Part shown: one piece after another, positions 5,792-14,745 of the stretch
Layout: each line of letters opens with the position of its first letter
Position numbering within the stretch: position 1 is the stretch's first letter
Assembly: GCA_031292055.1 (NCBI GenBank)
Contig: JARLHV010000059.1
Span: 1-35,154, forward strand
Direction: 5' to 3'
From: Desulfosporosinus sp.
GTDB taxonomy: Bacteria; Bacillota; Desulfitobacteriia; Desulfitobacteriales; Desulfitobacteriaceae
DNA length: 35,154 nucleotides
Position numbers and translations under genes: made by a program
Notes under the pieces: generated by a model
What the model saw: the letters and a program-made list of their open reading frames with translations, nothing else
Told to the model about the DNA's origin: nothing
The model's database searches: none

Positions 5792-8700
5792 ATGAGCCTT
5801 TTTAAGGATATTCTATCCGGAATCTCCGGTATCTTTTCCGGCTCCCCATACCGGATTATTCTCTCTGCCGAAAACAAGAAATTTTATCTAAATGCTTATA
5901 AGGGGGCCGGAGTGATTCCTTTTGCCCAGGTGCTGAACAAATATCCGCAGTTAGGCTATCTATCTGCCTGGGTGAATTATGAGAAGGAACGCGTGGTAAT
6001 CCCTCTGGGAAATTTAGCCACGGTAAAAAAGGAATTGTCCCGCTTAATTTCGGAGGAGCAAAGAAATAAGCCGGAGATTGTAATACCCCAGGAAATTCAG
6101 CAGCTCAAGCCTGGCGAAATGCCGTCAGGATTTGAAATCCGTTATAGTTGGAACGACTCAGAAAGGGCTATCCTCCCTCAACTGAGGGGAGAATATTGGG
6201 GAGAAGGCTCATATGTTTCAGAAAACGGCTATTGGAGCATGCCGGGCTTTACTGAAAACGATGATCTCTGGTTCAGGAAGAGCAAAATCCAGGGCCAAGA
6301 AATCCTTGAATTTCTCCAATCTATCTTTCCCCAATGGAAAAGGCGCAGTCTCCCGGTACAATCTGAAATCATCCTGGAAGCAGAACCTGCCTTCACTATT
6401 AAAATCAACCAGGTCCTTAAAGATTCTGTCACCTGTGAAGCTTTCTGGCGGGTAAATGCTGGGAGCATTGTTGAAATCCCTTCTTTGGTAGGTTATATCC
6501 TTGCAGGCTCTTCACTTTGCGAGGGGCTTAATCCCGCCGGGCTTCCCCTGCAAATTCCGCTTCAGAGTAAGGAGTTTACCCTCAAGGGTGAAGAAATTGC
6601 CATCTTTCAGCGGGAAATCCTGCCTAAAATCAGAAAGTGGACCAAAGGCAACCTGGAGGAATTGTCGGACAGACATTGGGTGATAGAAAACAGGGGAGAG
6701 CTTATTCTTTCCGTCGCCAGAGGAGAAATGAATGGTATTGGCTATGCGGAGGCGATTCCTTATTTTGTTGTGGGAAATGAAAAAATTATAGCGGAAGATC
6801 TCTCCAGGAAAATTCAACCGGATAAAAAATATATCCCTTTGGAGAGTGGCTGGTATTCGGTGGAAAGTTTAAAACAGCTTGGGATAGGGCCCATGGGACG
6901 CTTAATTGACGGAACGGCATTAAGCAATTACCTTAGGCTGTCCGCCCCGGAAATTCTGCGGAGAGGTTCGGAGCGTTGCGATGGCCCTTGGCAGCGGCTT
7001 GAGTTTCCGGAGCTGAAATTGCCCGCCAATGCTGCGCCGGACCGGATTGCAGCTGAACATCTGAAGTTCCTGATCCGATGGGGGATTCCCGGAGGTTTTA
7101 CCGGAGCTTTGGTCGATTATGAGATTACCCTGCTGGAAATATTGACTGATCTGCTCCGGGGATCTCCTAAAGTCCGGGTGCTGATGGTAGGCAATAAGGT
7201 CTTTTTCAGCCAAATGACGGAGCAATGGCAAGCTATTCTCTCCGCAAAATATGAAGGGAATAAGAAAGACCCGGAATTAAAAAGCAATGCTGCCGGACTG
7301 TATATGGCGACTCCCAACGCCTTGGAAAATCATCCGGGGCTGAGCCGAGCTAAATGGGACCTGCTCATGATTCTGGAAGCCGACGTTTTGCTTAAGTCCA
7401 GCACCTCGAAGCTCTATAATAATCTCGTCTCCTGTAAAGCGCGCCTGGTTCTCGGCTTGTTTAGCGGTACCGGGTTTTTCAACCATCGGCAATCCCTGGA
7501 AGCCCTTTCAACCCTGTTTGGCATTCAGGACAGAGAAACAGTTTGGAAGTATGGGGTTCGCAATCCCCATGAAGACAAAGTAACCTTGCCGCCGGCCTAT
7601 CGATTGCGGCAAAAGCCTGTAAGCGGCGGAAAAACACCGGGAGGGCCGGCTGAATTTACCCTTCGGAATGATTCGCCGGGTACCGCCCAGCCCATTCCCC
7701 CCAAGACTGAGCAAACGATACAAGTATCCACTGCTGAAAGCGACCTGGATTTTAGCTTCTCCATTGAAATCAGCACGTCTAATTCCAATACCGGCTATTA
7801 TAACGGAGAAAGTTTTCTCCAAGAAGCGAAGAAGCTCGTCGGACATGTGGAATCTAAAGCCAGGTTTATTCCCTTTATGTCTTATTGGCCGACTTACAGC
7901 TCCATGAGCGCAGAACAGCAGAAATGGTATTTTTACTGGCGGGGGCAGGTCAGAAAAGGACTCTATCCTGACACGGATCTTTCCTACATCTTTGTTCATG
8001 TCTATGAACTGATTAATAATGTCGGTGTCTTAAAGCCCCAGGATGGTTACCGGCAGTTATCTGGTCTATGGATCAATTACCGTGAGCGCTACCCGAAGCT
8101 GGATCATTATCTGGTGGATTGGCTTACGGATTATGCGGCTATGTTTGGGTGCGACAGCAACCTTCTGCAAATCTATGAGCATCTTGACACCCGGAACGCG
8201 GATTCCGTTTACCTGGATACCATCTTGACTCGCTATAACAAGTCCGGAATTTATCGTTTTCCCCTGGAGTTAATTAACCGGGTTTCGGATTATAATATTT
8301 TTCGCAGCAAATTCTATAATGAAAGTGGTCAAGCCCTGATGGCGGAATATATCCCGAAAACTATCGAAAAAGTGAATGAGTTTCTGTTACAACGGCACCA
8401 TTTAGGAATGCTGGATTTGTTTCAACCCAGTCAAAAGGACAAAATACAGCGGGAACCTTTCCGCAGTGCGGTGCACTGCTATAAAACAGGCCAACAGATT
8501 ACCCTTGAGAGGATTCCTTACACCAGGCACAAACCTTTACGGGAGTTTCTCACCGCCATTATCAAACACACTGAAAACAAGCTCAGAGAAGCGAAGGGAT
8601 ACAACGGAAGACTGCGGGGCTATGCGCTGGAATCTGAAATCAGAATCTGGATCGATGATTTTCTGGCTTCCGAAATAGAAAGTCTGGAACCGGCAACCAA

Positions 8701-9469
8701 GCCTTCTCTCAAAATCGAGCTGGATTCGTCTAAAGTAGACCAGCTGCTCAAAGACTCCGATAAAGTACGGGATATGCTGATCATCGCTGAAATTGAGACT
8801 CAAGCCGAGGACAAGGAGGAGTCCCGGCCCGGAAGAGAGAAGACTGCCGCCGGCGGTATGGAGAGGCCCCAGGGAACGCCGGATCACCTGCTGACGGATT
8901 TGGAGCCTGTTCATCAATTGCTGGAGGAGCTTGATAAGCGGCAATTGGGGTTGCTCAGAGCACTTGCAGAAAACCGGTGGGTATTAGATGACCCAATATT
9001 ATCCGGGTTGTTCCCGGATTTGTTGATCGACTCGGTTGTTGACAATATCAATGAGCTTTCCCTTAAGTATCTTGGCGACCTGCTCATTGCTGTTGAGGGC
9101 AGTCTGAAAATTGTTGCCGATGACTTCCGGGATGAACTGGAATGTCTTTTGCCCCGCCTGGAAGAAGCAAAGCCGCAGAAGCCGGAACATCCCAGTCCGG
9201 TGCCGGATATTCCTGAGGAGTGGAAACGCTTCCGGATGAATATCTCCGCCTTTCAATACCGAGCTTTGGCGGCCTTCAGCCAGGAAGAGGACTTGATCGC
9301 CAGGATCAATAAAATTGCTGGGGAATCTTTGATGATGCCCGAAATCCTGATTGATTCCATCAATGAGTTGGCCTTGGAGAACCTTGGCGATATAATTATT
9401 AATGTGGAATCTTTTCCACCGGCAATCAATGAAGAATACCGGGATATGCTTAAGAAAATTACGGCATAA
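5792..9469 (+). CDS. large TerB_N/TerB_C protein with degenerate SNF2-like core
   Basis: First gene of a three-gene operon. The 1225-aa product has several parts. Residues 1-400 are unrecognised. Residues ~405-610 follow the layout of an SNF2 helicase domain 1, but the Walker A is gone (VDYEITLLEIL where DMGLGKT is expected) and the DEAH box reads MILEADVLLKS. Then come a Pro/Ser-rich linker, a clear TerB_N domain at ~690-900 (FIPFMSYWPTYSSMSAEQQK, then YFYWRGQVRKG) and, after ~970, a TerB_C region. Its helical unit appears twice (LLIDSVVDNINELSLKYLGD and ILIDSINELALENLGD). TerB-type domains occur in tellurite/phage-resistance and DNA-processing operons. Probably a scaffold for the two ATPases downstream. 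I prefer the ATG at 5792 to the TTG at 5768. A 16-base gap separates it from the next gene. Confidence 0.85.
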   Translation: MSLFKDILSGISGIFSGSPYRIILSAENKKFYLNAYKGAGVIPFAQVLNKYPQLGYLSAWVNYEKERVVIPLGNLATVKKELSRLISEEQRNKPEIVIPQEIQQLKPGEMPSGFEIRYSWNDSERAILPQLRGEYWGEGSYVSENGYWSMPGFTENDDLWFRKSKIQGQEILEFLQSIFPQWKRRSLPVQSEIILEAEPAFTIKINQVLKDSVTCEAFWRVNAGSIVEIPSLVGYILAGSSLCEGLNPAGLPLQIPLQSKEFTLKGEEIAIFQREILPKIRKWTKGNLEELSDRHWVIENRGELILSVARGEMNGIGYAEAIPYFVVGNEKIIAEDLSRKIQPDKKYIPLESGWYSVESLKQLGIGPMGRLIDGTALSNYLRLSAPEILRRGSERCDGPWQRLEFPELKLPANAAPDRIAAEHLKFLIRWGIPGGFTGALVDYEITLLEILTDLLRGSPKVRVLMVGNKVFFSQMTEQWQAILSAKYEGNKKDPELKSNAAGLYMATPNALENHPGLSRAKWDLLMILEADVLLKSSTSKLYNNLVSCKARLVLGLFSGTGFFNHRQSLEALSTLFGIQDRETVWKYGVRNPHEDKVTLPPAYRLRQKPVSGGKTPGGPAEFTLRNDSPGTAQPIPPKTEQTIQVSTAESDLDFSFSIEISTSNSNTGYYNGESFLQEAKKLVGHVESKARFIPFMSYWPTYSSMSAEQQKWYFYWRGQVRKGLYPDTDLSYIFVHVYELINNVGVLKPQDGYRQLSGLWINYRERYPKLDHYLVDWLTDYAAMFGCDSNLLQIYEHLDTRNADSVYLDTILTRYNKSGIYRFPLELINRVSDYNIFRSKFYNESGQALMAEYIPKTIEKVNEFLLQRHHLGMLDLFQPSQKDKIQREPFRSAVHCYKTGQQITLERIPYTRHKPLREFLTAIIKHTENKLREAKGYNGRLRGYALESEIRIWIDDFLASEIESLEPATKPSLKIELDSSKVDQLLKDSDKVRDMLIIAEIETQAEDKEESRPGREKTAAGGMERPQGTPDHLLTDLEPVHQLLEELDKRQLGLLRALAENRWVLDDPILSGLFPDLLIDSVVDNINELSLKYLGDLLIAVEGSLKIVADDFRDELECLLPRLEEAKPQKPEHPSPVPDIPEEWKRFRMNISAFQYRALAAFSQEEDLIARINKIAGESLMMPEILIDSINELALENLGDIIINVESFPPAINEEYRDMLKKITA

Positions 9470-9485
9470 GATAGGCGGGAATGAG

Positions 9486-10817
9486 ATGAGTCAAATAAAA
9501 ATACCGAAAAGAATCAGCACTGCATTAATCCAGTCACTATCGGCAGGAGTGGTTCCCCGGATCGGGCTGGAGTATATTGCAGTGGGCAGAAAAGAAGAAA
9601 TCGAATCTCTTTTGGGCGACCTGGAAAATGTGGGGGAGGGAGGAGCCTCCTTCCGGTTTATTGTCGGAAGGTATGGGAGCGGCAAGAGTTTTCTCATGCA
9701 AACACTCCGTAATTATGCCATGGAAAGGAATTATGTCGTTGCCGATGCGGATTTGTCCCCAGAGCGCCGTTTCACCGGGACCAAAGGGCAAGGGTTAGCT
9801 ACTTACCGGGAATTAATGACCAATTTATCGACTAAGACCAGGCCCGACGGCGGCGCCTTGGCCTCAATCCTGGAAAAATGGATTGGGGGAATCCAGATGG
9901 AAGTTATGAAAGATACAGGGCTGCGACCTCAGGATAACGGTTTTGGCGAAGCGGTAGAGCTCAAGATCTTTGAGACTGTAAACCAGATGGCGGGAATGGT
10001 CCATGGCTTTGATTTCGCCAATGCGGTGACAGCTTATTGGAATGGCTACCGTCAGGCAGATGAAAGCAAAAAAGCAGCTGCTTTGCGCTGGCTGCGGGGC
10101 GAATTTGCCACTAAGACTGAGGCCAAAGCTTTTCTGAATGTCCAGATGATTATCGATGACGAAAGTTGGTATGACTATCTTAAATTGATGGCGTCTTTTG
10201 TGGTCCGGATAGGCTATAAAGGCTTGATTACTTTCATTGATGAAGGAGTTAATCTCTACAAAATCAGCAATAGTATAGCCAGGCAAAGCAATTATGAAAA
10301 GCTTCTGACTATGTTCAACGACACCATGCAGGGCAAGGCCCAGCATCTGGGCATCCTTTTGGGCGGAACTCCTCAATTTGTGGAGGATCAGCGCAGGGGA
10401 TTATACAGTTATGAGGCCCTGCGCTCCAGATTGGCGGAGAGCAGGTTCAGTCAAGGCGGGTTGCGAGATCTCTTCGGCCCGATTATCCGCTTACAGACCC
10501 TGACTCATGAAGAAATATTTGTGCTGCTCAAGCGCTTGGTTGAAGTGCATGGACAGCATTATGGCTATGAGCCCCGTATCACGGAGCAGGATATGATGGC
10601 TTTTATGCAGGAGGTGGCAGGGCGGATGGGTGCCGACGAACTTTTAACACCAAGAGAGGTAGTTCGGGATTTTATCGGGATTCTAAATATCCTGCTGCAG
10701 AATCCCCGGATTTCTTGCACTGAAGTTTTATATGGGCCTGATTTTAAACTGAGGGCGGCAGATCAAGATCCGGAACAAATAGGCGAAAATGATGAATTTG
10801 CGGAGTTTAGCTTATGA
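9486..10817 (+). CDS. brxD-like: BrxD-like (DUF2791) AAA+ ATPase
   Basis: A 443-aa P-loop ATPase of the family that includes BrxD of type 2 BREX. Near the N-terminus is SLSAGVVPRIGLEYIAVGRK, typical of these proteins, followed by Walker A GRYGSGKS (about residues 62-69), then AVGR/YREL features, and Walker B LITFIDE (about 247-253). The LLGGTPQFVEDQRRGLYSYE stretch with downstream arginines fits the sensor region of this family. The chosen start is ATG 9486 with GGCGGGA just upstream; the frame runs open to 9402 inside the previous gene, but that extension has no family match. The stop overlaps the next start (ATGA), so ATPase and helicase are translationally coupled. Probably loads or remodels DNA together with the helicase. 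Confidence 0.9.
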   Translation: MSQIKIPKRISTALIQSLSAGVVPRIGLEYIAVGRKEEIESLLGDLENVGEGGASFRFIVGRYGSGKSFLMQTLRNYAMERNYVVADADLSPERRFTGTKGQGLATYRELMTNLSTKTRPDGGALASILEKWIGGIQMEVMKDTGLRPQDNGFGEAVELKIFETVNQMAGMVHGFDFANAVTAYWNGYRQADESKKAAALRWLRGEFATKTEAKAFLNVQMIIDDESWYDYLKLMASFVVRIGYKGLITFIDEGVNLYKISNSIARQSNYEKLLTMFNDTMQGKAQHLGILLGGTPQFVEDQRRGLYSYEALRSRLAESRFSQGGLRDLFGPIIRLQTLTHEEIFVLLKRLVEVHGQHYGYEPRITEQDMMAFMQEVAGRMGADELLTPREVVRDFIGILNILLQNPRISCTEVLYGPDFKLRAADQDPEQIGENDEFAEFSL

Positions 10818-13060
10818 GCGGGAATCCATTTTACCGGCTGGCACCGTTTATCCAGGAATACATCTATAATCATCAATGGACAGAACTGCGGGCAGTGCAG
10901 GTGGAAGCCTGCCGGGTTGTCTTTGAGTCAGACGCCCACCTGCTTTTGGCCGCCGGCACTGCCTCGGGAAAAACCGAGGCAGCCTTTTTACCGGTGATCA
11001 CCTTGCTCCATGAAAATCCGCCTTCAAGTATTGGTGCTCTCTATATTGGACCCTTAAAGGCCTTGATTAACGATCAATTTGTGCGGCTCAGCGATCTGTT
11101 GGCAGAGGCGCATCTTCCGGTCTGGCATTGGCACGGGGATGTATCCCAAAGCCACAAAAACAAGATGCTGAAGAATCCCCGGGGGATCCTGCAGATTACC
11201 CCGGAATCACTGGAGAGTATGCTCATCAATCGCAGTACGGATAGTTTGCGGCTGTTTGCCGATCTCCGCTTTATCGTTATTGATGAAGTCCATGCCTTTA
11301 TGGGGACGGACCGGGGCAGCCAAATTCTTTGCCAGCTGGAACGGCTGACGCGGATGATTGGCCACCAGCCCAGAAGAATCGGTCTTTCCGCAACCCTGAG
11401 CGATTATGCCAGAGCGGAAAAGTGGCTGTCATCCGGGACGGAGAGGTCGGTAATCACTCCGATAGTTCAAGCAGGGCAGCAGAAAATTCGTCTAGCCGTG
11501 GAACATTTTTATCTGGATGACGAAGTTCAGGAAGAAAAAGAAGCTGTAAATCCGAATGGGCAAGAAGAGCTGCGGGAACACCGGCCGGAACAACAATCAA
11601 ATAAAATTCCCAAGCAAGGGATTCCACCCTCTGACCAATATATTTTTGAGCAGAGTAAAAATAGGAAGTGTTTAATCTTTACCAATAACCGGGAACAGGC
11701 AGAGTACACCGTGGCCACATTACGTCAGCTGGCCGAAAGCAAACGGATGCCGGATGTCTACCATGTTCACCACGGAAGCATCTCGGCTCCTTTGAGAGAA
11801 GCGGCAGAAAAGGCGATGAAGGAATCGCCGGAACCTTGTGTAACGGCTGCCACCATTACTTTAGAATTAGGTATTGATCTGGGATATCTGGAACGAATTA
11901 TTCAGTTGGAGACCCCTTTTTCTGTATCCAGCTTCGTTCAGCGCTTAGGACGTTCAGGCCGCAGAGGTACTCCTTCGGAAATGTGGTTTGTTTGTAAGGA
12001 AGACAAAGGGACAAATGACCAGCTTCCTAACCGGATACCCTGGTTCCTTCTTCAAGCTATCGCCATTATTCAGATGTATCTGGAAGAGCGCTGGATCGAG
12101 CCGGTCAGCCCTAAGGATTATCCTTATAGTCTTCTCTACCATCAGACCATGAGTACCCTGGCCGCTATGGGAGAATTGATACCGGCAGCACTGGCGCAAA
12201 GGGTGTTAACCCTGAGCCCTTTTAAGAACATTTCCAGTGATGATTTCAGGCAGCTCTTGCTTTATTTGATCGAGATTGATCATATCGAGCAAACGGAAGA
12301 ACGGGGACTGCTGGTGGGCTTAACCGGGGAGCAAGTGGTGCGTAATTTCCGCTTCTACTCGGTATTTCCGGACAATGAAGAATTTGCTGTACGCGATGAA
12401 TCTAAGGAAGTCGGCAGCATCCTATCGCCGCCGCCTCAAGGGGAGCGTTTTGCCTTAGCGGGCCGGACCTGGGAAGTCATGGAGATTGATCTGAAACACA
12501 AGACCGTTTACGCTAAACCGGTCAAGGGAAAGGTCCGTACTACCTGGAACGGCGGGGGTGGCTCTATTCATTCAAAGATCCTGCAGCGCATGAAGCAGGT
12601 TTTGGAGGAAGATATTACTTATTCATATCTTCAGCCCGGTGCGGTTAAGCGGTTATGTGAAGTGCGGGATTTGGCCCGGGAGACTGGGATCTTGAAAACC
12701 AATATTCTCCCCTTAGGAGGTAATAGCTACTGCCTATTTCCTTGGCTGGGGACTGTAGGTTATAGGACTCTGGAGAGGTGTCTGCGTTATGTGGGAGCAG
12801 AGATGTTTGAAATAAGGAATGTGGGCGGCCTTTCACCTTATTTTCTTACCTTTAGCACGAAGAGCAGGTCTAAGATTGAGCTCAATTCCCTGCTTAAGGG
12901 AGTCATAGTCGGCACTGCTGACACAGAGCAGCTTATGCAAGCGGATGAGGCTCCACAGTTGGAGAAGTATGACGAGTTTATTCCTCCGTCTTTACTGCGG
13001 AAAGCATTCAGGCATGATTATCTGGATCTGCAAGAAGTAAAATCTGCGTTGGACTTTTAA
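10814..13060 (+). CDS. brxHI-like: BrxHI-like superfamily II DEAD/DEAH helicase
   Basis: A 748-aa ATP-dependent helicase/translocase. Motifs in order: Walker A AAGTASGKTEAAF (about residues 47-59), Ia GPLKALINDQF, Ib TPESLE, DEVH box VIDEVHAF (~155-162), motif III GLSATLSD, a low-complexity Glu/Gln-rich insert (~237-270), motif IV CLIFTNNREQAE, motif V TLELGIDLG and motif VI QRLGRSGRRG (~377-386). A ~300-residue C-terminal extension follows. The layout resembles Lhr-type and BrxHI helicases. All catalytic motifs are intact, in contrast with the dead helicase core of the first operon protein. It ends the operon; no terminator is visible straight after it and a gene fragment follows. Confidence 0.9.
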   Translation: MSGNPFYRLAPFIQEYIYNHQWTELRAVQVEACRVVFESDAHLLLAAGTASGKTEAAFLPVITLLHENPPSSIGALYIGPLKALINDQFVRLSDLLAEAHLPVWHWHGDVSQSHKNKMLKNPRGILQITPESLESMLINRSTDSLRLFADLRFIVIDEVHAFMGTDRGSQILCQLERLTRMIGHQPRRIGLSATLSDYARAEKWLSSGTERSVITPIVQAGQQKIRLAVEHFYLDDEVQEEKEAVNPNGQEELREHRPEQQSNKIPKQGIPPSDQYIFEQSKNRKCLIFTNNREQAEYTVATLRQLAESKRMPDVYHVHHGSISAPLREAAEKAMKESPEPCVTAATITLELGIDLGYLERIIQLETPFSVSSFVQRLGRSGRRGTPSEMWFVCKEDKGTNDQLPNRIPWFLLQAIAIIQMYLEERWIEPVSPKDYPYSLLYHQTMSTLAAMGELIPAALAQRVLTLSPFKNISSDDFRQLLLYLIEIDHIEQTEERGLLVGLTGEQVVRNFRFYSVFPDNEEFAVRDESKEVGSILSPPPQGERFALAGRTWEVMEIDLKHKTVYAKPVKGKVRTTWNGGGGSIHSKILQRMKQVLEEDITYSYLQPGAVKRLCEVRDLARETGILKTNILPLGGNSYCLFPWLGTVGYRTLERCLRYVGAEMFEIRNVGGLSPYFLTFSTKSRSKIELNSLLKGVIVGTADTEQLMQADEAPQLEKYDEFIPPSLLRKAFRHDYLDLQEVKSALDF

Positions 13061-13062
13061 AA

Positions 13063-13245
13063 AACCGGACAGATGGGTATGATTTGCTGTTTCGCACCAG
13101 AGAAGTAAAGGCATTGGCTAAGACTATTAAGAAGGATACAGAATGTGCTGAAGCCAAAAAGAAAGGCATAAGTGAATATATTTTTAGCAAATTTCCAGAG
13201 ATTAATAAATCGCATTTTAATCGCAGGGGATGGAAGAAAAAATGA
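13063..13245 (+). pseudogene. C-terminal fragment of an unknown basic protein
   Basis: Directly after the helicase stop, in a different frame, the sequence encodes YDLLFRTREVKALAKTIKKD, a Lys-rich helix and INKSHFNRRGWKKK, ending in a TGA that overlaps the next ATG (ATGA at 13242). It has no start codon of its own. Coding-like composition and translational coupling to the helical-repeat gene suggest it is the tail of a gene that originally preceded that gene and lost its front where the helicase operon now ends. Family not recognised. Confidence 0.45.
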
Positions 13246-14600
13246 GTGAGTTTTCGATTAAAGACGGGTTGGAGGGTTTAAGTTCCAATGAACTCATAAA
13301 GTTAATCATGAATCTCATCCAAAGAGAAGGACAGGTAAGATTGCATGTGCTGGAATGGCTTGAACAAAATTGCGCTACCAATAAGAAAGCTTCAAATTCA
13401 AACAAGAAAAATAAAGCTCCTAAAATTCATGACGAGCTATTGTTTGAATATTGGCACAATGCTCAGAGGATAATTTCTGAATTTAATGACTACGGAGGAG
13501 GACCTGAGGAGGAAGAAGAGGAGGCTTATGAATGGTTAGAGAAGATTTCTGACTTGATAACAGAAAATAAGATTACACCCGAAGCAAAGTACCGTTTTAT
13601 GGATGAAGCGTTTATTGAATATGATGCAGGTAATTCTGGTTTTGACGACGGTCTGATGGATTTGTTTTTTGAATTGTGCAAAGAAAACGATGAATGGGAA
13701 TTTCTTGTGCAAAAGCTTAACAGTGGGAGGTCTGATTGGGGAAAGAAGCTTGTTATGGAGATTTACAGGGATCATCTGAAGGATGATTCCAGATATTTGG
13801 AGGAGAGACTTAATAACCTTCAATATGGAATGGATTATTGGGATTTAGTTCAATACTATACCGGCAAAGGAAATGAGGAATTGGCGCTTGAAATAGCGCA
13901 TAGGGGCATCAAGCATGGAAAAGGAAGACTAACCGAGCTGTATGATTATCTTATTGACCATTATTCGCAGCTACGGGACAAGGACCGGCTGGAATCAATT
14001 GCTGAAACCGCAATGCAAAGAGAAAATGATGAAAGCTATGTTTTGGAAAGACTATTTACATTTTATAAGGATGATGACTATGAAAAGGCGAAAGAGAAGC
14101 TGATTCTGGTATATAAAACGACCGATCATAAAAAGTATTTTGAAGAATATGAGCGAATGAAAAACTATTTGTCTGAATCGGATTGGGAGAAAATAGAACC
14201 GGAGATCGTTAAAGAGGCCCAAAATAAGAACCTGCATGACTATTTAAGTATTTGTTTTTATAAGGGGATGAAGGAGATTGTGCTTAAAACTATCATGTCT
14301 CCGCCGGTGAACCAATGGGGATATGCCGGTTTTTCTGATTTCGACCTATTCGCGCAAAAGCTTGAAAAAGAATACCCGAAAGAAATTCTGGAGTACTATT
14401 ACGAAAAAGCCTATCGTAGAATTCCAAATGGAAATAGAAATACCTATCAAGAAGCTGTGGCATATCTGGGGAAAGTTAAAGCAATTTATTTAACGCATTT
14501 AAAGGACAAGGATAGCTGGACCCATAGGCTCAATAAACTGCTTACGGAGTTTAAGAAACGACCGGCATTTATTGATGAGGTTAAGAAGCGTAAGTTATAA
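13242..14600 (+). CDS. alpha-helical repeat protein, like the C-terminal half of SWIM zinc-finger proteins
   Basis: A 452-aa protein made almost entirely of helices, with TPR-like pairs (for example YYTGKGNEELALEIAHRGIK, YLIDHYSQLRDKDRLESIAE). Its ending, HRLNKLLTEFKKRPAFIDEV, is characteristic of the C-terminus of SWIM zinc-finger family proteins (the DUF6880-like part), but the CxC...CxH SWIM motif is absent. An acidic run of Glu at ~90 and a Lys/Asn-rich linker at ~50 are visible. ATG 13242 is preferred because it overlaps the previous stop; ATG 13230 is also in frame. The genes are AT-richer than the helicase operon, so it may not belong to it. Role unknown; protein-protein scaffold likely. 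Confidence 0.7.
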   Translation: MSEFSIKDGLEGLSSNELIKLIMNLIQREGQVRLHVLEWLEQNCATNKKASNSNKKNKAPKIHDELLFEYWHNAQRIISEFNDYGGGPEEEEEEAYEWLEKISDLITENKITPEAKYRFMDEAFIEYDAGNSGFDDGLMDLFFELCKENDEWEFLVQKLNSGRSDWGKKLVMEIYRDHLKDDSRYLEERLNNLQYGMDYWDLVQYYTGKGNEELALEIAHRGIKHGKGRLTELYDYLIDHYSQLRDKDRLESIAETAMQRENDESYVLERLFTFYKDDDYEKAKEKLILVYKTTDHKKYFEEYERMKNYLSESDWEKIEPEIVKEAQNKNLHDYLSICFYKGMKEIVLKTIMSPPVNQWGYAGFSDFDLFAQKLEKEYPKEILEYYYEKAYRRIPNGNRNTYQEAVAYLGKVKAIYLTHLKDKDSWTHRLNKLLTEFKKRPAFIDEVKKRKL

Positions 14601-14607
14601 GGTAATC

Positions 14608-14673
14608 CCACGAATGCTAACTTAAGGGAAAAGCATCCTCTTCTCAGGCAGAAGAGGATGCTTGCGTTCGTGG
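14608..14673. terminator. nested hairpin terminator
   Basis: A perfect 14-bp inner stem AAGCATCCTCTTCT / AGAAGAGGATGCTT (14631-14663, loop CAGGC) is enclosed by CCACGAA (14608-14614) / TTCGTGG (14667-14673). It lies between two convergent genes and can terminate both. The double-layer structure is unusual for a plain terminator. Confidence 0.65.
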
Positions 14674-14745
14674 AACTAAGATAGAGGAGCATAAGTGTGG
14701 CAAATTGAGCAGATGGGAATTAGATATATGATTAAGTTCTTGGAC

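Noticed and set aside
7508..7999. 163-codon minus-strand frame inside the TerB gene
   Set aside because: No family match, no ribosome binding site, and it lies entirely opposite a strongly coding region.
9402..9485. Upstream extension of the BrxD-like gene (start at 9402)
   Set aside because: It overlaps the TerB gene, has no family similarity, and the ATG at 9486 has a proper ribosome binding site.
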